A DNA stretch of 64,000 nucleotides, taken from positions 1 to 64,000 of the forward strand of contig NZ_BMYK01000017.1 in assembly GCF_014652235.1 (NCBI RefSeq), written 5' to 3'. Source of the DNA: Pseudorhodoferax aquiterrae. Lineage in GTDB: Bacteria; Pseudomonadota; Gammaproteobacteria; Burkholderiales; Burkholderiaceae_C. This document shows, piece by piece, positions 51,878-59,004 of this stretch; position 1 is the first letter of the stretch; each line of letters opens with the position of its first letter. Position numbers and translations under genes: made by a program. The notes under the pieces are model-generated. The model saw nothing but the letters and a program-made list of their open reading frames with translations. It was not told where the DNA came from and did not search any database.

Positions 51878-52580
51878 GCTGCCCCACCTCGACGCGGCGT
51901 GCTTCCGCGTGCCGGACCTGCAGCAGCTGCTGCCCGCCACGCGCGCCACGCATCCCCCGCGCATCCTCCTGCTGTACGGCTCGGTGCGCGAGCGCTCCTA
52001 CAGCCGCCTGCTGACCGAGGAGGCCGCGCGGCTGCTGCAGGCCATGGGCGCCGAGCCGCGCATCTTCGACCCGCGCGGCCTGCCGCAGCCCGACGGCGCG
52101 CCCGACGGGCACCCCAAGGTGCAGGAACTGCGCGCGCTGGCGCAGTGGTCCGAAGGCATGGTCTGGTGCTCGCCCGAGCGGCATGGCGCCATGAGCGGCA
52201 TCCTCAAGTCGCAGATCGACTGGATCCCTCTGTCCAGCGGCGCGGTGCGGCCGACGCAGGGCAAGACGCTGGCCGTGATGCAGGTCTCGGGCGGCTCGCA
52301 GTCCTTCAATGCCGTGAACCAGCTGCGTGTGCTGGGCCGCTGGATGCGCATGCTGACCATCCCGAACCAGTCCTCCGTGGCCAAGGCCTTCGCCGAGTTC
52401 GAGGACGACGGGCGCATGAAGCCCTCGGCGTACTACGAGCGCGTGGTCGACGTGATGGAGGAACTCGTGAAGTTCACGCTGCTCACGCGCGACTGCGCCG
52501 GCGTGCTGGTCGACCGCTACAGCGAGCGGCGCGAGAGTGCCGAGGCGCTGTCGCGGCGCGTGAACCAGCGCAGCATCTGA
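51864..52580 (+). CDS. arsH: ArsH, NADPH-dependent FMN organoarsenical oxidase
   Basis: A 238-residue flavodoxin-like protein. The FMN-binding loop is [12 protein letters not shown]; further marks are [20 protein letters not shown] and [25 protein letters not shown]. ArsH oxidises trivalent methyl- or aryl-arsenicals to less toxic pentavalent forms. The start appears to be TTG at 51864, inside the arsC coding end, because no ATG lies between it and the conserved fold. It closes the operon and overlaps nothing downstream except for a 39-base gap to the convergent ATPase. Confidence 0.92.
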   Translation: MPSPELPHLDAACFRVPDLQQLLPATRATHPPRILLLYGSVRERSYSRLLTEEAARLLQAMGAEPRIFDPRGLPQPDGAPDGHPKVQELRALAQWSEGMVWCSPERHGAMSGILKSQIDWIPLSSGAVRPTQGKTLAVMQVSGGSQSFNAVNQLRVLGRWMRMLTIPNQSSVAKAFAEFEDDGRMKPSAYYERVVDVMEELVKFTLLTRDCAGVLVDRYSERRESAEALSRRVNQRSI

Positions 52581-52619
52581 AGTCGGCCGCTGCGGCCCGG
52601 GGCATGGGCCCGTCCCGGT

Positions 52620-55274
52620 TCAGGCCGCCGCGCCGTCCAGCGTGCGCACGGGCACGCCCATGTCGCGCCACAGCGACGGGTGGCAGGTGAACAGCAGCAC
52701 CTGGTGGCGCTGGGCAGCATCGAACAGCACGCGCTTCATGTGGCCCAGGCGTTCGCTGTCGCTGTGCACGAGCGCGTCGTCCAGGATCAGGAGCGTGGGC
52801 CGGCCGGCCTGCTGCAGCAGGTCGGCGTAGGCGAAGCGGCTGATCAGGCCCAGCTGTTCCCGCGCGCCGAAGCTCAGTGCCTGCACGGCACCGGATTCGG
52901 CTGCGCCGGTGCTGCGCGGCCGCGTCAGCAGCGCGGGCGCCAGTTGCTCGTCGATCTGCACGCTGGCGCCGGGCAGCAGCAGCGGCAGGTAGTGCTGCAG
53001 GCGCTGCGCCAATGGCGCCTGCAGCCGCGCCAGCGTGGCCTGGCGGCGTGCCTGCAGGCGTTCGCAGAGCAGGTCGAGCGCGGCGGCGCGGCGCTGCAGC
53101 TCGTGCTGGCGGCGCAGCGCGCGCTGCAGTTCGCCATCGAGCGCGGCGCGTTGCTCCTCCAGGCCCTGTGCGCCGGCCTGCTGCAGCGCGCTGTGCAGCA
53201 CGAGGATCTGCTCGTGGCGCTGCTGGTGGCTGGCGCGCAGCTGCTCGATGCTGCGCGCCAGCCGCGCGATGTCCTGGGCCACGATGTCGGGGCGGGCCGA
53301 CTGCAGGCTGGCCGCCGTCTGGGCCACGCGTGCGTACAGCGCCTGGTGCTCGGCCTGGGCCTGCAGCAGCTGCTGTTGCGCGGCCTCCTGCTGGGTGGCG
53401 CGCTCGGGCGCGGCGAGCCGGGCCTGCGCAGCCTGCCATTCGGCGCGCGCGGCATCGCGCCGGCTGCCGGCCGCCGCCTGCAGGGCCTGGGCCTTGGCAA
53501 GGGCCTCGCGTGCGATGGCCAGGGCCTGCTGCGCGGACTGGTCGGCAGCCGCAGCCTGTGCCGCGGGCATGACGTCCTGCCGCGCAGTTGGCAGGCGGGC
53601 CAGGGCGGCATCGGCCGTGTGGATGCGCGCCTGAACCTGGGTGCAGGCGGTGTGCAGCGCGTCCAGCCCCTGCGGCGCGACGATGGCCAGTGCCTGCTCG
53701 GCCAGCTGCACGGCCCCTTGCGCCGCGCTGCAGGCGGCGAGCCGGGCTTCGGCCTCTGCCAGGTCGGCCAGGCCGAGCGCGGCCATGGCCTGCTGCAGCT
53801 GGTGGCTGGCCTGCTGGTCGGCACGGGCCAGCGCGGCCAGGTCCTGGCCGCCGGGCGTGATGCGCAACGCGCCGCCGCCGGGCAGGTGCAGCAGCGCGGG
53901 GGCGGTCAGCAGCAGCTCGCCCTGGTCCTGCAGCGGCTGCGCGTCGAGTCGCAGGTCCTGGCCGGGCGGCAGTTGCCAGGCCAGCCGCGTGGCCACGGCC
54001 TGGTGGCGCAGGGCCGCCTGCTCGCGCGCCTGCACCAGCGTGCGCAGCTGCTGCAGCTGGCGCGGCGTGATGGCCGGCAACGCGGCGGCCTGGGCGCGCT
54101 GCTTGGCGAGTTCGGCGTGGGCGGCCTGGGCGCGCTGCAAGGCCTGGCTGGCGCTGGTGGCGTCGGCCTGGGCCTGGGCCAGCTGCTGCTGCAGGCTGTC
54201 GCGCAGCGCCTGTTGCTGGGCCGCCTGGGCCTGCTCCTGGGCGGCCTGCGCCTGGGCCTGGGCGGCTGCGGCTGCGGCCTGGGCCTGGCTGGTGGCGGCG
54301 TCTGCCGCCTGCGCGGCGGTTTCGGCCTGGTTCAGCGCGGCCTGGCGCCGGGCCAGGTCGTCCTCCTGCTGGCCGAACGCGGCCAGGCGTTGGCCCAGCA
54401 GTTCGCGCGTGCGGACCAGGTCGGCCAGGCGCTGGCGGTCTTCGCCGAGCTGGCGCGCGCTGGCGTCGAGCGTGGTCTGCAGCGCGCGCGCCCGGGCCAG
54501 GTCGTGCTCCAGCGCCTCCCAGGGTCGCTGGCTGCTGTCGGCCGCGTGCGCGCGGCGCAGCTGGTCGAGCCGGTCGACCTGATCGCGGTACTGCGCGATC
54601 TGCGCGTCCAGCGCGGCGATGTCGGCCTGGTGCTGGGCCACGGCGTCGATGGCCTGCTTGTGCTCGCCGGTGGGCTTGCCGGTGCCGGTCAGCAGCTCGG
54701 CGCGGTCCTTGCGCAGGCGTTCGAGCAGCGCATCGCCGCCGGTGGCGGCCAGTGCGCTGGCGGCTTCGCCCTGGCCGTGCAAGGCGTCGTGCAGGTGCTC
54801 GCGCGCGTGTCGCACGTCCAGTTCCTGGCCGCTGCCTTGTTCCACCCACAGCAGGCCCGGGATGCCCTGGTGCTCGGTCTTGCTCGCGCCCTTGGGGGAG
54901 TAGGCATAGCCGAACAGCTGGGCCAGGTGGTCCTCGGCCTCGGCACCTTCGAGCTGGCGCGCGCCGATGGCCAGCACGCAGCGCTTCTTGCCCAGGAAGC
55001 TCTTGACCAGGTGGTGCGGCTGGCCGGCGAGTACGAAGTCGATCTCCACGCGTGGCGCGGCGCCGCTGCCTTCGTCCCAGGGCTTGAGGTCGTCGACCAT
55101 GCTGGACTTGTGGCGCTCGAAGAAGGCGGCGCGGATGGCGCGCACCAGCGTGCTCTTGCCGGCCTCGTTGGGGCCGGCCAGGATGTTCAGGCCGGGTGTG
55201 AAGCCGGTGAGTTCGAGCGGGGCGCGGAAGCGGCGCAGCTGCTCGACGCGCAGGCGGGTGATCTGCATGGTCAT
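52620..55274 (-). CDS. SbcC/YhaN-like AAA ATPase with long coiled coil
   Basis: An 884-residue ATPase. N-terminal Walker A GPNEAGKST (residues 34-42), a very long helical region rich in Ala and Gln (about 210-760) that should form coiled coils, then signature ALSFGAREQLG and Walker B TLLILDDALVHSD. The layout is that of the SbcC/Rad50 and YhaN families, which pair with an SbcD-like nuclease and act on DNA ends or hairpins. The partner nuclease lies upstream on the same strand, separated by a 445-base gap holding a repeat. A zinc-hook CxxC is not visible in the middle, unlike Rad50. Confidence 0.9.
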   Translation of the reverse strand: MTMQITRLRVEQLRRFRAPLELTGFTPGLNILAGPNEAGKSTLVRAIRAAFFERHKSSMVDDLKPWDEGSGAAPRVEIDFVLAGQPHHLVKSFLGKKRCVLAIGARQLEGAEAEDHLAQLFGYAYSPKGASKTEHQGIPGLLWVEQGSGQELDVRHAREHLHDALHGQGEAASALAATGGDALLERLRKDRAELLTGTGKPTGEHKQAIDAVAQHQADIAALDAQIAQYRDQVDRLDQLRRAHAADSSQRPWEALEHDLARARALQTTLDASARQLGEDRQRLADLVRTRELLGQRLAAFGQQEDDLARRQAALNQAETAAQAADAATSQAQAAAAAAQAQAQAAQEQAQAAQQQALRDSLQQQLAQAQADATSASQALQRAQAAHAELAKQRAQAAALPAITPRQLQQLRTLVQAREQAALRHQAVATRLAWQLPPGQDLRLDAQPLQDQGELLLTAPALLHLPGGGALRITPGGQDLAALARADQQASHQLQQAMAALGLADLAEAEARLAACSAAQGAVQLAEQALAIVAPQGLDALHTACTQVQARIHTADAALARLPTARQDVMPAAQAAAADQSAQQALAIAREALAKAQALQAAAGSRRDAARAEWQAAQARLAAPERATQQEAAQQQLLQAQAEHQALYARVAQTAASLQSARPDIVAQDIARLARSIEQLRASHQQRHEQILVLHSALQQAGAQGLEEQRAALDGELQRALRRQHELQRRAAALDLLCERLQARRQATLARLQAPLAQRLQHYLPLLLPGASVQIDEQLAPALLTRPRSTGAAESGAVQALSFGAREQLGLISRFAYADLLQQAGRPTLLILDDALVHSDSERLGHMKRVLFDAAQRHQVLLFTCHPSLWRDMGVPVRTLDGAAA

Positions 55275-55719
55275 GTCAATGCGCCTGCAGGAAGGCGGTG
55301 GCCGAGCGCAGCTGGGGGCATATCCCGGCCTCTGGTGCCTGCAAATGACACTACGGTGGATCGAGGTGAGGAGGTGGGGGCTTCACCCCCACACCCCGAC
55401 TTACTTTCTCTTGCTTCGCCAAGAGAAAGTAAGCAAAGAGAAGGCGACCCCGGTGCCCCTGTCCCTCCGCTGCGCTCCGGGCAACCTGCGGTGCTCGCGC
55501 CATGGGCTGCATTGCGCAACTCATGCTGTTCACTTCGTTCACTGCATTCGGACAAGCGCAATGAGTCAGTTAACGAAGCGCAAGGTGCCCTTGCGCAGCC
55601 CATGGCGCTGCGCTCCTCGGCAGGGGCACAGGGGATTTTTCGATCCGGGCCATCGCTGCGCTCGGCCTGGGATTCGGGCCATCGCTTCGCTCGGCCCCTG
55701 ATGCGATGGGAGATGCGCC
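55275..55719. repeat. Extragenic repeat with a 14-bp hairpin, between the nuclease and ATPase genes
   Basis: This 445-base non-coding stretch contains a perfect hairpin: cttactttctcttg (55400-55413), loop cttcgc, caagagaaagtaag (55420-55433). Around it are further short repeats (gggccatcgc at 55647 and 55677; tgcgctc motifs) and a run ctgcgctccgggcaacctgcgg. I recall near-identical sequences between many genes in Burkholderiales and Xanthomonas-type genomes, often misannotated as small ORFs. No credible gene is present here. It interrupts an otherwise tight operon. Confidence 0.75.
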
Positions 55720-56817
55720 TCATGCCCGCTCCGCCAACACGCCCGCCAGCAAGGCCAGCGCATCCTGCGCCGTCTCACTCTCGCCCTCGGCCCGCAGCTC
55801 GGCGATCACCTCGCCCAGGTAGCCATCGGCCTGCAGGCCGGCGATGTCCGCATCGGTCGGCACCAGGCGCAGCGCGGCCAGGTCGGTCTGCAGGTGGCGC
55901 AGGCGCGCCTCGGCCTGGCCCAGGCCGGCCTGCAGCCGCTGGCGCGCCGTCAGGTCCAGCTGGCCGCGCAGGCGCAGGTCGACCACGTGCTGCGGTGTCA
56001 GTGCAGCGAGCTGGTCCAGCAGCAGGTCCAGATCGCTGTCGACCTGCAGGGCCGCGTCGATCTGCTGCCAGCGGAATTGGCCGACCGGAACGCTGCGCAC
56101 CTGCGGCATGGCGCCGGGCGCGGCGATGTCCACCAGCAGCGCGTTGCCGGCGTCGTTGGCGCGGAAGCGGTCGGCCTCTGGCGTGCCGGCGTACCAGGTC
56201 CGTGCATCGACGCCCTTGGTGCCGTGCCAGTCGCCCAGCGCCAGGTAGTCGAGCCGGGCGCGCGCGGCACGGTCCGGCGCGATCGGGTTGGCCGAATCGA
56301 TGCCCTCGGCCAGGATGCCCTGCACGCTGCCGTGCGCGATGCCGATGCGCAGCAGCCCGGCCGGCGTGTCGGCGCTGTCGAACCAGGCCGTGAGGTCGTG
56401 GTGGGTGTGGCGCTGCGTCAGCGGCGCGGGCAGGGCGGCAAAGCCCTGGGCCTCGAACAGGCGCACGCCGGCATCGAGCAACAGATGCGCGTTGGGCGGC
56501 ACCGCGCCCAGGCGCTGGGCGCGGCTCCAGACGCTTTCGGCCAGCGCCGCGTCGTGGTTGCCGGGCAGCAGCAGCCAGGGGCCGGCGAAGCCGGCCAGCG
56601 CGTTGAACAGCCGGCGCACGGTGCGCTCGGAGACGGTCTGCGCATCGAACACGTCGCCGGCCACCAGCACGGCGTCCACGCGCTCGGTGCTGGCCAGCGC
56701 CGCCAGGCGCTCCACGGCCTGCAGCCTGGCCTCGGCCAGCATGGGGGCGTTGTCAGGGGACAGGGTGGCGAACTGGCGGCCGATCTGCCAGTCGGCCGTG
56801 TGCAGGAAGCGGGGCAT
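55720..56817 (-). CDS. SbcD/YhaO-like DNA repair exonuclease
   Basis: A 365-residue calcineurin-type nuclease. Metal motifs: HTADWQIG, GDVFDA, GNHD, IAHGSVQG and LGDWHGTK. In motif I the usual second ligand His (D-x-H) is Gln (D-W-Q), which I recall as frequent in this subgroup, so it may use metals differently. C-terminal helices (about 270-360) should bind the ATPase. It should cut DNA ends with the SbcC-like partner encoded downstream. Confidence 0.88.
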   Translation of the reverse strand: MPRFLHTADWQIGRQFATLSPDNAPMLAEARLQAVERLAALASTERVDAVLVAGDVFDAQTVSERTVRRLFNALAGFAGPWLLLPGNHDAALAESVWSRAQRLGAVPPNAHLLLDAGVRLFEAQGFAALPAPLTQRHTHHDLTAWFDSADTPAGLLRIGIAHGSVQGILAEGIDSANPIAPDRAARARLDYLALGDWHGTKGVDARTWYAGTPEADRFRANDAGNALLVDIAAPGAMPQVRSVPVGQFRWQQIDAALQVDSDLDLLLDQLAALTPQHVVDLRLRGQLDLTARQRLQAGLGQAEARLRHLQTDLAALRLVPTDADIAGLQADGYLGEVIAELRAEGESETAQDALALLAGVLAERA

Positions 56818-56972
56818 GGGCGCGGATTGTGCCCGGCAGGCCTGGCCTGTCCGCCACGCGACATTTGTGCACTGAACGTTACAAATCTAGGGGAATACAC
56901 GACTACGTGGCGAACAGGTCCGTGTGTCATGTTCTGTGCCGCGAACGCACGATCCACCAACGAGAGGAGACC

Positions 56973-58187
56973 ATGGAGAACACCAAGATCCGCGCCACGG
57001 TTCGCACCGTGTGCGCCGCCGCACTGCTGCTGGCCGGCACGGCCGGCTGGGCCCAGCAGAAGGCCGAGGAGGAACCCGGCTGGGCCAAGGGCCGGCCCAA
57101 GACCGACACCGCCATGCGCATGGCGCCGGTGCCGGCCTTTCCGATCCCCACGGCGGCCGACCAGCTGCCCACGAGGAAGTTCAAGCTGCCGCCCGGTTTC
57201 AAGGTGGAGACCTTCGCCTCCGGCCTGCTCGACGCGCGCGGTCTGCGCCAGGGCGAGAAGGGCACGATCTTCGTGAGCACGCTGTTCGTGGGCAACAAGG
57301 TCTACGCGCTGCCTGCCGACGGCAAGGGCCCCGCCAAGACCATCATCGACAAAATGCCGTTCGCCACCGGCATCGAGGTCCACAAGGGCGCGCTGTACGT
57401 CGCCACCAACACCAAGATCCTGCGCTACGACAACGCCGAGGCCAACCTGGACAACCTGGGCGAGCCCAAGGTGCTCTACGACAAGCTGCCCGGTGGCGGC
57501 GACCACAGCTGGAAGTACCTGCGCATCCGCGACGAGAAGCTCTACTTCGCCATCGGCGCGCCCTGCAACATCTGCGACCCGGGCGAGTACGCCAAGATCT
57601 ACCGCATGAACCTGGACGGCACCGGCATGGAGACCGTGGCTGCGGGCGTGCGCAACACTGTGGGCTTCGACTTCAACCCCAAGGGCGGCCAGCTCTGGTT
57701 CACCGACAACGGGCGCGACTGGCTCAGCGAGGAGATCCCCAACGACGAGCTCAACGTGGTCAGCAAGCCGGGCCAGCACTTCGGCTACCCGTTCTGCCAC
57801 CAGGGCAACATCTCCGATCCCGAGTTCGGCTGGGGCAAGGACTGCCTGGGCAGCGAGTTCGCCAAGCCGGCCGCTCTGCTGGGCCCGCACGCGGGCTCGC
57901 TGGGCCTGAAGTTCTACACCGGCAAGATGTTCCCGGCCAAGTACCAGGGTGCCATGTTCATCGCGCGCCACGGCCCCTGGAATCGGACCGTGAAGTACGC
58001 CGACGTCTCGGTCGCCTGGCCCGACGGCAAGGGCGGCGCCAAGGTCGAGCCGTTCATGACGGGCTTCGTCGAGAACAACACCTACCTGGGCAGGCCGGTG
58101 GACTTCATGGTCATGAAGGACGGCTCGCTGCTGGTCTCCGACGACCACGCTGGCGCGATCTACCGCATCACCTACGCCGGTAAATGA
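56973..58187 (+). CDS. PQQ-dependent sugar/sorbosone-type dehydrogenase, exported
   Basis: A 404-residue periplasmic beta-propeller enzyme. Signal peptide (CAAALLLAGTAGWAQQ), then LPPGFKVETFASGLLDARGLRQG, PCNICDPGEYAKIYRMNLDGTGMETVAAGVRNTVGFDFNP and LWFTDNGRDWLSEE, matching the sorbosone/PQQ glucose dehydrogenase group. It would oxidise a sugar or aldose and pass electrons to a cytochrome. A strong gaggaga ribosome binding site (56964-56970) precedes the ATG. The cytochrome c gene overlaps its stop (ATGA), so they form a redox pair. Confidence 0.88.
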   Translation: MENTKIRATVRTVCAAALLLAGTAGWAQQKAEEEPGWAKGRPKTDTAMRMAPVPAFPIPTAADQLPTRKFKLPPGFKVETFASGLLDARGLRQGEKGTIFVSTLFVGNKVYALPADGKGPAKTIIDKMPFATGIEVHKGALYVATNTKILRYDNAEANLDNLGEPKVLYDKLPGGGDHSWKYLRIRDEKLYFAIGAPCNICDPGEYAKIYRMNLDGTGMETVAAGVRNTVGFDFNPKGGQLWFTDNGRDWLSEEIPNDELNVVSKPGQHFGYPFCHQGNISDPEFGWGKDCLGSEFAKPAALLGPHAGSLGLKFYTGKMFPAKYQGAMFIARHGPWNRTVKYADVSVAWPDGKGGAKVEPFMTGFVENNTYLGRPVDFMVMKDGSLLVSDDHAGAIYRITYAGK

Positions 58188-58807
58188 AGCTGCGCCTGCG
58201 CGGGCTTTTCGCCGCCACTGTGCTGCTGCCCCTGGCGACGGCCGCGCAGCAGCCGCCCGCCGCCGGCAACGCCTACGCCCAGCGCTTCGCCAGCCTGTGC
58301 GCGGCCTGCCACGGCGCCAACGGGCGCAACGACGTGGCGCTGACGCCGGCCCTGGCCGGCCAGCACTCCTTCTACGCCATCACGCAGCTGTTCCTGTTCC
58401 GCGAAGGCCGGCGCAGCAACGAGGCGATGACGGCCGTGGCCAAGACGCTGACCGACGCCGACCTGCGCGGCTTTTCCGACTACATCGCCACCCTGCCGGC
58501 CGTTCCGGCGCCGCCACCGGCACAGCCGGCCGACGCGACGCGCATGGCCCGCGGCCAGGCGCTGGCGCAGGAGCACAAGTGCTTCGCCTGCCACGGCGCC
58601 GACCTGTCCGGAGGCCAGCAGGTGCCGCGCATCGCGCAGCAACGTGAGGACTACCTGCAGATGACGCTGCAGGAGTTCAAGTCCGGCAAGCGCCCCGGCT
58701 ACACCATGGCCATGGGCGAGGCCGTGGGCCGCATTCCGGTCGAAGACCTGGACACGCTGGCCTACTTCGTGGCGCGCTTCGCGCCGCCTGCTGCGGCACG
58801 CAAATAG
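58184..58807 (+). CDS. Diheme cytochrome c
   Basis: A 207-residue exported protein. Signal peptide, then two heme sites, CAACH (about residue 38) and CFACH (about residue 130), separated by a Pro-rich linker (VPAPPPAQPAD), with a Met-containing loop after each. It belongs to the cytochrome c4-like diheme group. Its start overlaps the stop of the PQQ-dehydrogenase, so it probably accepts electrons from it and feeds the oxidase chain. Confidence 0.88.
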   Translation: MKLRLRGLFAATVLLPLATAAQQPPAAGNAYAQRFASLCAACHGANGRNDVALTPALAGQHSFYAITQLFLFREGRRSNEAMTAVAKTLTDADLRGFSDYIATLPAVPAPPPAQPADATRMARGQALAQEHKCFACHGADLSGGQQVPRIAQQREDYLQMTLQEFKSGKRPGYTMAMGEAVGRIPVEDLDTLAYFVARFAPPAAARK

Positions 58808-58865
58808 CGCGCGACCGCGGCCAGCACCTGATCCCGGCGGGTTTTTTCCCGCGTCCGCGGCCGCA

Positions 58866-58926
58866 TCCGATACAGTTCTGAACAAATATCGGACGCCTTC
58901 TGTCGACTTACCGCACAAATATGTGC
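58866..58926. promoter_or_regulatory. Candidate operator sites for the winged-helix regulator
   Basis: An inverted repeat tccgata (58866-58872) / tatcgga (58887-58893) and a palindrome GCACAAATATGTGC (58913-58926) lie 80-140 bases before the regulator start. The 8-mer acaaatat occurs in both (58882-58889, 58915-58922), 33 bases apart, three helical turns, the spacing preferred by OmpR-type proteins. The preceding stretch (58808-58865) has a weak cgggtttttt hairpin that may end the cytochrome transcript. Confidence 0.45.
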
Positions 58927-59004
58927 TAGCGCGGCACAATCCCGCTGCAGGCCGGGGGCTGCCGTCGCGGCACGCGCGTGGAGGCCTGGGCAACACCTTG
59001 GGAC

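Noticed and set aside
55275-55719. Small protein-coding genes in the repeat block
   Set aside because: Frames here derive from the extragenic repeat and have no start signal or conserved protein pattern.
52680-56393. 1237-codon plus-strand open frame opposite the AAA ATPase and nuclease
   Set aside because: Low-complexity antisense reading of a long coiled-coil gene; the opposite strand carries Walker motifs. It also runs through the extragenic repeat.
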